Source of the DNA: an uncultured Leptotrichia sp.
GTDB taxonomy: Bacteria; Fusobacteriota; Fusobacteriia; Fusobacteriales; Leptotrichiaceae
DNA length: 8,318 bases
NCBI GenBank assembly: GCA_938017765.1
Contig: CALIJH010000146.1
Location: 1-8,318, forward strand
Direction of reading: 5' to 3'
In this document: piece after piece, positions 1 to 7,242 of the stretch
How the letters are laid out: every line of letters begins with the position of its first letter
Numbering within the stretch: the first letter of the stretch is position 1
Position numbers and translations under genes: made by a program
The notes under the pieces: model-generated
Database searches by the model: none
The model's input: only the letters and a program-made list of their open reading frames with translations
What the model was told of the DNA's origin: nothing

Positions 1-652
1 TTTCTTTACTGTCTGTCCAGTTAATTTTTGCTTCTTCTTTGGAAATAGGTTTTACAAAAGTAGCTTTTGTATCATCCTGTTTCTCGGCTTTTACATTTCC
101 TTTTTCAATCATCCCGAGAACTTTTCCAAGCCCGACGGCTCCAAGTTCTTTCAATCTGTCATGTAATGTTCCTAAAGTGTCATCTTCGGTTATTTCACAA
201 TATTCCTTTAATATAACGTCTCCCGCATCAAGTTCTTCTTCTATATACATTATACTTACACCTGTTTCAGTATCTCCGTTCAATATTGCCGAATGAATAG
301 GAGAAGCTCCCCTGTATTTAGGCAAAAGTGAAGAATGCACGTTTATAATCCCATATTGGGGAATATCTATTATTTCTTTCGGTATAATTTTACCATATGC
401 CACGACTACTATCAAATCAGGATTTATTTCTTTTATTTTTTCTATAATTTCAGTGTCTTTGAGCCTTTTAGGCTGCACTATTTCTATATTTTTGTCAATT
501 CCGAACTGTTTTACAGGAGAATATATTATTTTATTTCCTCTTGCGTTGGGTTTGTCCTCTTTAGTAAAAATCAATTTTAAATCAGTATTTTCATATACAG
601 TTTCCAAGCTCGGAATTGCAAATTCAGGCGTTCCCATAAATATTGTTTTCAC
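1..652 (-). CDS. fmt: Methionyl-tRNA formyltransferase, 3' end cut by the window
   Basis: Transfers a formyl group from 10-formyl-tetrahydrofolate to Met-tRNA(fMet) in the cytoplasm, making the initiator fMet-tRNA. 217 codons are visible and the frame runs open off the window start; the family is about 310 residues, so most of the C-terminal tRNA-binding domain is missing. The N-terminus MKTIFMGTPEFA is the family's first strand and loop. The active-site block INVHSSLLPKYRGASPI carries the expected Asn104 and His106, and Asp142 in ELDAGDV completes the Asn-His-Asp set known from the E. coli enzyme. I chose the GTG at 652 because AGGAGG ends five bases before it and the conserved N-terminus starts there; an in-frame ATG at 673 would add seven residues. 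It follows def by 25 bases and is probably co-transcribed with it. Identification is secure. Confidence 0.97.
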   Translation of the reverse strand, partial: MKTIFMGTPEFAIPSLETVYENTDLKLIFTKEDKPNARGNKIIYSPVKQFGIDKNIEIVQPKRLKDTEIIEKIKEINPDLIVVVAYGKIIPKEIIDIPQYGIINVHSSLLPKYRGASPIHSAILNGDTETGVSIMYIEEELDAGDVILKEYCEITEDDTLGTLHDRLKELGAVGLGKVLGMIEKGNVKAEKQDDTKATFVKPISKEEAKINWTDSKE

Positions 653-657
653 TATAT

Positions 658-663
658 CCTCCT
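658..663 (-). promoter_or_regulatory. Ribosome binding site of fmt (decides GTG start)
   Basis: A perfect AGGAGG on the minus strand lies five bases upstream of the GTG at 652. It lies inside the extension that would be coding if the ATG at 673 were used, which argues for GTG as the start. Confidence 0.75.
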
Positions 664-677
664 CATTTTTCATATTT

Positions 678-1190
678 TTACTCTTCCCTGTATTTTTTTC
701 CTTTGATAAATTCTTTTTTCATCAAATCCAGCTTTTTTGCAATCAGTCTTTTATTCAAAACTGATATTCTGTCTATAAACAGAACTCCGTCAAGATGATC
801 TAACTCATGCTGGAATGCTCTTGCCCACATTTCACTAAGTTTTTCAGTTTTTTCTTTACCGTTTTCATCTAAATATCTCACTTTTATTTCAGCGGGTCTG
901 TTTACTTTTTTATAAATTCCGGGTATACTTAGACATCCTTCTTCATATTCGATGATTTCCTCACTCGTTTCAAGTATTTCAGGATTAATTATTTTTTTTA
1001 CTTCGTTTTCGACTTCGAGTACAAAAAATCTTTTGGGTATATCTACCTGATTGGCAGCAAGCCCTACTCCATTGGCTTTTCTCATAATGTCTACCATTTC
1101 ATCCAGAGTTTTTCTCAATTCGTCGTCCACAGTATCTACTTCCGTGGATTTTGTTCTAAGGGTAGGATGTTCATATAAAACTATTTTCAT
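678..1190 (-). CDS. def: Peptide deformylase
   Basis: Metal-dependent hydrolase that removes the N-formyl group from nascent proteins, reversing the mark placed by the neighbouring fmt product. The 170-residue length is normal. All three family motifs are present: GVGLAANQ (residues 41-48), EGCLS (84-88, with metal ligand Cys86) and HELDH (128-132, with metal ligands His128 and His132 and catalytic Glu129). The tail is lysine-rich. The ATG at 1190 has AGGAG at 1201-1205, a rather long 10-base spacing. It ends 25 bases before fmt, and together with priA upstream it forms the common priA-def-fmt arrangement. The 269-base gap before it suggests def-fmt may have its own promoter. Identification is secure. 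Confidence 0.98.
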   Translation of the reverse strand: MKIVLYEHPTLRTKSTEVDTVDDELRKTLDEMVDIMRKANGVGLAANQVDIPKRFFVLEVENEVKKIINPEILETSEEIIEYEEGCLSIPGIYKKVNRPAEIKVRYLDENGKEKTEKLSEMWARAFQHELDHLDGVLFIDRISVLNKRLIAKKLDLMKKEFIKGKKYREE

Positions 1191-1459
1191 TATTAAATTT
1201 CTCCTATATTAATTCTATCATATATATTTGCACTTGATTTACAGCTTAATTTTTATATATACACGAATATTTACTTTAAATGATATTAGCAGCAACTATG
1301 TTTTGACATGTACTTTCTAATTATTTTTATACTGCTGCATATATAAATATTTATTTCGCTATATATTTTACCATATATATTTTTTAATTCAAATTTTTGG
1401 TGCTTATTATCCAATATTTTTCGGAATTCCGTTAATAAATCTTATCTCTACTTAATATT
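1191..1459. other. AT-rich gap between priA and def, no gene seen
   Basis: This 269-base stretch is the only long non-coding interval in the window. Both strands are full of stops, and I see no ORF with a ribosome site except def's own AGGAG near its end. No GC-rich hairpin followed by a U-run is visible, so no priA terminator can be named. A candidate minus-strand promoter lies in the middle. A 6-base inverted repeat (GCAGCA at 1289-1294, TGCTGC at 1333-1338) has a loop of nearly 40 bases and is too weak to call a structured leader. No recognisable riboswitch or T-box element was seen. Confidence 0.6.
1365..1392 (-). promoter_or_regulatory. Candidate sigma-70-type promoter for def-fmt
   Basis: On the minus strand, TTGAAT (1392-1387, four of six matches to TTGACA) is followed after 16 bases by TAAAAT (1370-1365, five of six to TATAAT). 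The -10 is preceded by TG plus one base, an extended -10. A start near 1358 would give a leader of about 165 bases before def. AT-rich DNA yields many chance matches, so this is a candidate only. Confidence 0.35.
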
Positions 1460-3685
1460 TTATAATACAGATATAGGATCCACATCTACACTTACTCTTA
1501 TATTTTTTTCATTATAACTGCCCATTACTGTTTTTATTATATTTTTTATTTTAGTAATATTATTTCTGTTAAACTTTATGAATATCTGGTATCTGTATCT
1601 TTTGTTTATCCTATATATCGGTGCCTTAAAAGGTTCCGAAACAAATTCATTTTTTACAAATTTTACTTTTGTATTAATCAGACTCATCATCTTATTATAA
1701 AATATTTTCACTTTTTCTTCCAGTCCTGTTTCTTCATTCGATGACAGTATTATTATTATCAGTCTTCCGTAAGGAGGGTAATTGAGGAGTTTTCTTATTT
1801 CCATTTCTTTTTTGAAATAACCTTCATAGTCATTTTCTACAGTTTTTCTGATAACTTCATTTTCTCCGTTAAATGTCTGTATTATGACTTTCCCCTCTTT
1901 TTCTGCTCTCCCCGCTCTGCCTGCCGACTGGACTAACAGCTGAAATGTCTTTTCTCCTGCCCTGAAATCAGGAAAATTCAGTATTATATCCGAATTTACT
2001 ATTCCTACAAGAGTTACATTCGGAAAATGAAAGCCTTTAGCGATAATCTGTGTTCCAAGCATTATATTGTATTTCTGATTTTTGAAGTCATTGTAAATAT
2101 TTTCGTAATCTTTTTTTGTTTTTACACTTTCAGAATCTATTCTGACTATTTTCCCGTCATAAAATATTTCTTTCAGTTCTTCCTCGATTTTTTCCGTTCC
2201 GCTTCCTATCTGAATAAACTTATCACTCCCGCAGTTTCCGCATTTTTTTTCAAATCTTTCTTCATATCCGCAGTAATTACATTTCAGTTTGTTTTCATAT
2301 TTATAATAACTGAGAGATATGCTGCAATTCGGACAGACAGGTATGTGTCCGCATTCCTTACATTTTACCAAGTTGGAAAAAGCTTTTCTGTTTAAAATAA
2401 GGAGTACCTGTTCTTTTTTTTCAAGAGTTTTTGATATCTCTTTCAGCAGTTCTGACGAAAAATTTTCAGAAAAATTATTTTCCGTGTCATTCAGATCTAT
2501 CACTTCATATTCAGGAATTTTTGCATCATTAAATCTTTCTTTCAGTTCAATAAGCTCCAAATCTCCCTTTTTTGCCTGATAATAAGACTCAAAAGACGGT
2601 GTGGCGGAACCTAATATCACTTTTACATTTTTCTCTATCAATGCTCTTTTTATAGCCACATTTTTCACATGATATCTTGGATTAGTATCCTGTTTATATG
2701 TATTTTCATGCTCTTCATCAATTATTATATATTTGAGATTTTCCACAGGAGCAAATATCGCTGACCTTGCTCCTATTACAATCTTTTTTTCTCCATTTCT
2801 TATAAATTCCCATTCCTGCCTTTTCTCACTGTCGGAAAGTTTGCTGTGGAGAATGGCAACAGTATCTAAGAACTGTCTTTCCAGCCTTTCTATCATCTGA
2901 GTAGTAAGAGATATTTCCGGCACGAGAAATATACTTCCGTATCCTTCTTTTACAGCTTCTTTTATAAGATTTATATATATTTCAGTCTTTCCCGAACCTG
3001 TAATCCCTTTCAGTAGATAAAACTGCTTTTCTCCTGTTTTTATCCTGTTTACGGCATTTTGCTGCTCTTCATTCAAAACAACATCATCTTTTAAAATTTC
3101 ACTTTTCAAATCTGATTTCTGTTTTGTTTTCGACTTTGTTATTATTTTTTTTTCAATTACGATTGATTTTCTTTTTATTGCTTTATTTATCAGTTCTTCC
3201 GAAAAATTTTTCTGCAAAGTCTGAAAAGTTACCTCTTTTTTTTTCATCATATATTCGTTAAATTTTTCAATGCTATCCGACTTGCTGTTTTCTTCGTTTT
3301 TTTCAGAAAGCTGTACTTTTTCGGATTTTTCGGTTATTTCCAGATCTTTTATATAAATAGCCTTTTTTGAGTAGTTCAATTTCAATACTCCGGGATAGGC
3401 GGTTTTTATTACATTATTATAATCACTCAGATAATAATCTTTTACCCATTTTACGAGTTCCATTATGGATAAAGGAATGGACAGAACAGGAGCCGTACCT
3501 GAAATAAATTTTATCTTTTCAATATCTATCGTCAATTCTTCTTCGCCGATTTCAGATACAACCAGTCCCATTTTATTCCTATTTACAAAATTTACGAGGC
3601 ACCATTCCCCTATTTCATACTTATCCCGTGATTTGTATGTATATATATTTTTACTGTTTTCAACATATATCTGATAATAATACAT
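1460..3685 (-). CDS. priA: Primosomal protein N' (replication-restart helicase)
   Basis: Superfamily 2 3'-to-5' DNA helicase that recognises abandoned forks and reloads the replicative helicase. The 741 residues match the family. In order: N-terminal 3'-DNA-binding domain (about 1-105); a lysine/serine/glutamate-rich linker and winged-helix-like stretch (105-200); Walker A GITGSGKT (227-234); DEEH box (323-326); GSATPS (359-364); a zinc region with eight cysteines in four CxxC pairs (442/445, 451/454, 469/472, 482/485); GTQIIAKGFHFP (544-555); the QSAGRAGR arginine-finger motif (586-593); then the C-terminal domain with YPPYGR (636-641) and the VDVDP ending. All motifs are intact, so ATPase, helicase and zinc functions should be present. 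AAGGA lies 12 bases and AGGGA three bases before the ATG. The gene starts 62 bases after the PBP stop and precedes def. Confidence 0.98.
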   Translation of the reverse strand: MYYYQIYVENSKNIYTYKSRDKYEIGEWCLVNFVNRNKMGLVVSEIGEEELTIDIEKIKFISGTAPVLSIPLSIMELVKWVKDYYLSDYNNVIKTAYPGVLKLNYSKKAIYIKDLEITEKSEKVQLSEKNEENSKSDSIEKFNEYMMKKKEVTFQTLQKNFSEELINKAIKRKSIVIEKKIITKSKTKQKSDLKSEILKDDVVLNEEQQNAVNRIKTGEKQFYLLKGITGSGKTEIYINLIKEAVKEGYGSIFLVPEISLTTQMIERLERQFLDTVAILHSKLSDSEKRQEWEFIRNGEKKIVIGARSAIFAPVENLKYIIIDEEHENTYKQDTNPRYHVKNVAIKRALIEKNVKVILGSATPSFESYYQAKKGDLELIELKERFNDAKIPEYEVIDLNDTENNFSENFSSELLKEISKTLEKKEQVLLILNRKAFSNLVKCKECGHIPVCPNCSISLSYYKYENKLKCNYCGYEERFEKKCGNCGSDKFIQIGSGTEKIEEELKEIFYDGKIVRIDSESVKTKKDYENIYNDFKNQKYNIMLGTQIIAKGFHFPNVTLVGIVNSDIILNFPDFRAGEKTFQLLVQSAGRAGRAEKEGKVIIQTFNGENEVIRKTVENDYEGYFKKEMEIRKLLNYPPYGRLIIIILSSNEETGLEEKVKIFYNKMMSLINTKVKFVKNEFVSEPFKAPIYRINKRYRYQIFIKFNRNNITKIKNIIKTVMGSYNEKNIRVSVDVDPISVL

Positions 3686-3712
3686 TAATCCCTATTTTCC
3701 TTTTTACTTATT

Positions 3713-3732
3713 TAAAAACAATGCTGTTTTTA
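3713..3732. repeat. Short inverted repeat between PBP gene and priA
   Basis: An 8-base perfect inverted repeat (TAAAAACA and its complement) surrounds a four-base loop. In the minus-strand transcript it would form a hairpin with only one G-C pair and no following U-run, so it is not a convincing terminator. It overlaps the -10 of the candidate priA promoter. Confidence 0.4.
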
Positions 3733-3756
3733 TATATCATCTTATCTTTATTCCAA
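3729..3756 (-). promoter_or_regulatory. Weak candidate promoter before priA
   Basis: Minus-strand TTGGAA (3756-3751, four of six), overlapping the last PBP codons, and TATAAA (3734-3729, five of six) are 16 bases apart. Transcription would start about 35-40 bases before the priA ATG. The region is AT-rich and priA may simply be read through from the PBP gene, so this is low confidence. Confidence 0.22.
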
Positions 3757-5712
3757 AACTATCTTTATTTCAGTATCTTTATTAATCCTTGTACCGGGTA
3801 AAGGCCACTGTTCCTTGACCTGACCGCTACCGACAAATTTGTATTTAGAATATTTTCTCTGAGGATAAACTGCCAACAGTTCTCTCAAACTGATACCTTT
3901 CAAATCGGGCATTAATTCATTTTCAAATTCTTCGGCAATTCTCTTTAAATCCTTTTTCTGATAAGGATTTATAACAGACTGCTGTTTTTTCTCCGTTATA
4001 ATGCCCTGAGGATTTATACCTTTGTATTTAATCAGCTTTTCAAATACCGACTTTACCGGAGGTAATGCGACCGCAGCTCCGTAATATGCTCCATGAGGCT
4101 CATTTATAGTTATCAGTATCGCATATTTAGGATTTTCTACAGGAAAAAATGCAAAAAATGAACTGAAATATTTTCCTTTTTCATAACCTTTATAACCTGA
4201 TTTTTGGGCTGTTCCAGTTTTTCCTCCAATATTATACCCCAATATCTGGGCTCCCTGTCCTGTTCCTTTAGTAACAACTGCCTCCATATAATGTCTGTTC
4301 AATTTTGAAACTTCTTCACTGAATACTTTTTCCAACACTATAGGAGCATTCTGGTGAATTACATTTCCGTCATTATCTTCTATGTGGTCAACTAAATAAG
4401 GTTTTACAAGCTTACCGTGATTTATGACGGTATTTAATGCCATAAGCATTTGTAATTGTGTCATAGCAATTCCCTGTCCGAAAGCAATATTAGATTTTTT
4501 GACTTCGGTCATATCTTTCAGAGGCAGAAGTTTTTGAGATGTTTCAGAATAAGTGTCTATTCCTGTTTTTTTACCCAATCCCACTTTTTCAAGGTATGAA
4601 TAAAAGTCTCTCGTTTTCATCATCTGGGCTATTTTTACCATTCCCACATTCCCTGATTTTGCAATAAGATTTTCCAAAGTCAGGCTCCCCGTAGTAGAGC
4701 CGTCATGGTCATTTACAACCCTGTCGGCTACTTTTATATGCCCCGTAGATGCTACAACGGTATTTCGGTTGATTACCCCCAGTTGCAGTCCTGTAGCAAC
4801 AGTAATCGGTTTAAATATGGAACCCGGTTCAAATAAATCCGTAATAGGTCTATTTTTTACTTCAGCATTATTTTTTGCCTTAGGATAAGAGGACATCGCC
4901 AGAATTTTCCCCGTTTCCACTTCCATAAGTATACCCATAGCCGAAACTGCATCGTACTGCTCAAAAGTTTTTCTTAGCTCATCATCAAGAGTATACTGAA
5001 GGACACTGTCCAAAGTCAGAAACAAATCATTTCCATTTTTTGCCAGAACAATCTCCTTAGTTTCTTTCAGTGAATAAACGGTGGTAAACTTTCGGGGTAT
5101 CCTGAATCCTTCAATAACTCCGTCGACTCCCGTCAGCTGGTCATTATATGTTTTTTCTATACCGTATACACCTTTGTTATCCACATCCAGATAACCTATC
5201 AACTCCTGAAAGGCACTGTTTTTTATATAATTTCTTGTATAATTTGTTTCAAAAAATACTCCCGATTTTAGACTTTTATCTTTTGACAGCTCATCCTGAA
5301 TATTTTTCTTTTCATTATATCCTAAAATATACTCAAGTTTCAGATATTTTTTATTCTGTCTGCTTTTTTCAAGAATATCTCTTTTTACTTTTGAAACATC
5401 AAAAGATGATATGTTACTTTTCAATAATTCCATTAGTTTATCTATATTTTCAGGGTCTATAAGTGTAGGGTCCATTACTATATCATAAGTTTCTCCGTCA
5501 TAAGCCAATACTTCTCCATCATTTGTTATTATCTTTCCTCTTTTGGACTTTACGGTAAACTCACTTTTATACTGCATTTCTCCCGCTTTTTGCCATTCAT
5601 CCCCTTTTATAATCTGGATATAAAAGAGATTGGCAATAATCCACAGAAATCCTAAAAATATAATTATTACTATAAACATCAGTCTAAATCTGAAGCTATT
5701 CCACACTTTCAT
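3748..5712 (-). CDS. ftsI: Class B penicillin-binding protein with PASTA domain (FtsI/SpoVD type)
   Basis: Membrane-anchored D,D-transpeptidase that cross-links peptidoglycan, in this family usually at the division septum. The 654 residues show a short cytoplasmic N-terminus, one hydrophobic anchor (about 12-34), a dimerisation/pedestal domain (about 50-220, with RGKIITNDGEVLA), and a transpeptidase domain with all three catalytic motifs: SIFK (Ser298 nucleophile, Lys301), SGN (353-355) and KTGT (498-501). One PASTA domain closes the protein (about 601-654, starting MPDLKGISLRELL). The terminal PASTA domain separates it from the elongation-type PBP2/MrdA and points to FtsI/PBP2x/SpoVD; the exact orthologue name is inference, since no other division genes are in view. 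The ATG at 5712 has AGGAG 11 bases upstream, with a curious ATG-TAA pair between. It lies between gatB (73 bases) and priA (62 bases), not in a visible dcw cluster. Confidence 0.93.
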   Translation of the reverse strand: MKVWNSFRFRLMFIVIIIFLGFLWIIANLFYIQIIKGDEWQKAGEMQYKSEFTVKSKRGKIITNDGEVLAYDGETYDIVMDPTLIDPENIDKLMELLKSNISSFDVSKVKRDILEKSRQNKKYLKLEYILGYNEKKNIQDELSKDKSLKSGVFFETNYTRNYIKNSAFQELIGYLDVDNKGVYGIEKTYNDQLTGVDGVIEGFRIPRKFTTVYSLKETKEIVLAKNGNDLFLTLDSVLQYTLDDELRKTFEQYDAVSAMGILMEVETGKILAMSSYPKAKNNAEVKNRPITDLFEPGSIFKPITVATGLQLGVINRNTVVASTGHIKVADRVVNDHDGSTTGSLTLENLIAKSGNVGMVKIAQMMKTRDFYSYLEKVGLGKKTGIDTYSETSQKLLPLKDMTEVKKSNIAFGQGIAMTQLQMLMALNTVINHGKLVKPYLVDHIEDNDGNVIHQNAPIVLEKVFSEEVSKLNRHYMEAVVTKGTGQGAQILGYNIGGKTGTAQKSGYKGYEKGKYFSSFFAFFPVENPKYAILITINEPHGAYYGAAVALPPVKSVFEKLIKYKGINPQGIITEKKQQSVINPYQKKDLKRIAEEFENELMPDLKGISLRELLAVYPQRKYSKYKFVGSGQVKEQWPLPGTRINKDTEIKIVLE

Positions 5713-5715
5713 ATT

Positions 5716-5728
5716 TTACATTGCTCCT
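5716..5728 (-). promoter_or_regulatory. Ribosome binding site of the PBP gene with ATG-TAA start-stop pair
   Basis: AGGAG (5728-5724) is followed after two bases by ATG (5721-5719) and at once by TAA (5718-5716). The true ATG at 5712 is in the same frame, three bases after that stop. The AGGAG spacing is two bases to the first ATG and 11 to the real one. The arrangement is read directly; any regulatory role is speculation. Confidence 0.5.
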
Positions 5729-5755
5729 ATAATATATTAATAGCTTAGCCTTATA

Positions 5756-5782
5756 TTTATACGTCTAAAAATAAACTGTAAA
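5756..5782 (-). promoter_or_regulatory. Weak candidate promoter before the PBP gene
   Basis: Minus-strand TTTACA (5782-5777, five of six), directly after the gatB stop, and TATAAA (5761-5756, five of six) are separated by only 15 bases, shorter than the preferred 16-18. It would allow the PBP gene to be expressed apart from gatB. Chance matches are common in such sequence. Confidence 0.22.
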
Positions 5783-5785
5783 AAT

Positions 5786-7219
5786 TTAACTTAATTTTTT
5801 CAGAATTAATTCATTTATCATTTGCGGATTGGCTTTCCCTCGGGAAAGTTTCATAGCCTGTCCTACAAGATATTTGAGGGCATTGCTTTTACCTGCTTTA
5901 TAATCTTCCACGGACTGCTGATTTTCTTCCAGTACCTGTTCGACTATTTTTTCGATTTCACTGTTATCGGTTATCTGAATTAATCCTTTTTCTTTCACTA
6001 TAATTTCAGGGTCTTTATTTTCAACCTGCAATATTTCAAAAACTTCTTTAGCTATTTTAGAGCTTATGATATTTGATTTGATTAATTTTATAAGCTTTGC
6101 AATATTTTCAGAAGAAACGGAAAATTGCTCTATTCCGATATTTTTTTCCTTTAATACTCTCAAAATTTCTGTCAACATCCAGTTTGCGGATAATTTAGGC
6201 TCATCCGACTTTTTCACTATTTCCTCATAGTATTCAGCAAGTTCAGGCTCCGTTGCCAGAGTTATTGCTTCTTTTTCATTCAGTTTATACTCTTCAATAA
6301 ATCTTTTAGTTTTTTTATCCGCAAATTCGGGCATTTCTTTTTTTACTTTTTCGAGTCTGTCATCAGATATGATTACTCTTGGTAGATCAGGTTCAGGAAA
6401 GTATCTGTAGTCCATTGCTTCCTCTTTACTTCTCATAGGCCTTGTAACGCCCTGTTCTTCATCCCATAGCCTTGTTTCCTGCACAACTCTTCCGCCATTT
6501 TCAATAACTTCAATCTGCCTGTTTGTTTCATATTCTATTGCTCTTACGACAGCCTTGAATGAATTCAGATTTTTAGTTTCCGTTCTTGTTCCCAAAACCG
6601 AATCCCCTTTTCTCCTTACAGACACATTGGCATCACATCTGAGTGAACCCAGCTCCATACTTACATCACTCACTTTTGTATATTTCAGACGCTCTTTCAG
6701 TGTATTCAAATAGGCATAAGCTTCTTCGGCATTTTTAATTTCAGGTTTTGAAATTATCTCAATTAGAGGTACTGACGCCCTATTATAATTTAATAGGCTT
6801 TCAGAGGCTGTATGTATACTTTTCGCAGTGTCTTCCTCTATTTGAATTCTTTCTATTCCTATCTTGGTTTCTTTCCCGCTGTTTGTTCTGATATGCAGTG
6901 TTCCGTTTTCCGCATAAGGTTTGAAATACTGTGTTATCTGATAATTTTTGGGCGAATCGGGATAAAAATAATTTTTTCTGTCAAATTGGCTTTCTTCATT
7001 GACTTCACAGTTTAAAGCCAATGCAGCTTTTATTGCATAATTTAAAACTTCTTCATTTAATTTCGGCAATGCTCCCGGCTGACCTGTGCATATGGGACAA
7101 GTAGAAACATTAGGCACTTCATTATCATAATCGGCATTACATGAACACCATACTTTTGTTTTTGTTTTTAATTGGCAGTGTACTTCCAGTCCGATGACTG
7201 TCTCATATTCCATGCTCAT
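5786..7219 (-). CDS. gatB: Asp-tRNA(Asn)/Glu-tRNA(Gln) amidotransferase subunit B
   Basis: Subunit of the cytoplasmic GatCAB complex, which converts mischarged Glu-tRNA(Gln) and Asp-tRNA(Asn) to the Gln and Asn forms. GatB holds the tRNA, phosphorylates the acyl group with ATP and receives ammonia from GatA. The 477 residues are full length. Visible are the GLEVHCQL start (10-17), zinc ligands Cys25, Cys27, Cys41 and Cys44, FYPDSPKNYQITQY (85-98), the signature block LGSLRCDANVSVR (190-202), ETRLWDEEQGVTRPMRSKE (248-266), DYRYFPEPDLP (270-280), and the YqeY-like tail ending GKANPQMINELI. The ATG at 7219 follows AAAGGA by 11 bases; a second ATG at 7213 is farther away and less likely. It follows the lipoprotein by only 23 bases, so the two are probably co-transcribed. 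Neither gatA nor gatC is in view. Confidence 0.98.
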   Translation of the reverse strand: MSMEYETVIGLEVHCQLKTKTKVWCSCNADYDNEVPNVSTCPICTGQPGALPKLNEEVLNYAIKAALALNCEVNEESQFDRKNYFYPDSPKNYQITQYFKPYAENGTLHIRTNSGKETKIGIERIQIEEDTAKSIHTASESLLNYNRASVPLIEIISKPEIKNAEEAYAYLNTLKERLKYTKVSDVSMELGSLRCDANVSVRRKGDSVLGTRTETKNLNSFKAVVRAIEYETNRQIEVIENGGRVVQETRLWDEEQGVTRPMRSKEEAMDYRYFPEPDLPRVIISDDRLEKVKKEMPEFADKKTKRFIEEYKLNEKEAITLATEPELAEYYEEIVKKSDEPKLSANWMLTEILRVLKEKNIGIEQFSVSSENIAKLIKLIKSNIISSKIAKEVFEILQVENKDPEIIVKEKGLIQITDNSEIEKIVEQVLEENQQSVEDYKAGKSNALKYLVGQAMKLSRGKANPQMINELILKKLS

Positions 7220-7242
7220 TTTTTACTTTTTCCTTTCGTTTT

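Noticed and set aside
39..764. Plus-strand open frames opposite fmt and def
   Set aside because: They are Phe/Ser-rich mirror frames of well-identified minus-strand genes, with no ribosome site or domain of their own.
1303..1333. Plus-strand TTGACA with TATACT as a promoter
   Set aside because: The spacing is 19 bases and it points into the 3' end of priA with no plus-strand gene to serve; an antisense RNA cannot be excluded but has no support.
1289..1338. Inverted repeat GCAGCA/TGCTGC as a leader hairpin
   Set aside because: Only six bases pair, across a loop of nearly 40 bases; too weak to support a riboswitch or terminator.
1422..1431. Perfect 10-base palindrome CGGAATTCCG in the priA-def gap
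   Set aside because: Several palindromes of this length are expected by chance in 8 kb, and it has no loop or partner copy to suggest an operator or terminator.
2027..2579. Plus-strand open frames opposite priA
   Set aside because: They lie wholly within priA, whose helicase and zinc motifs are intact; their composition is that of antisense shadows.
5148..5462. Plus-strand open frame opposite the PBP gene
   Set aside because: It overlaps the conserved pedestal domain of the PBP and shows no independent coding signal.
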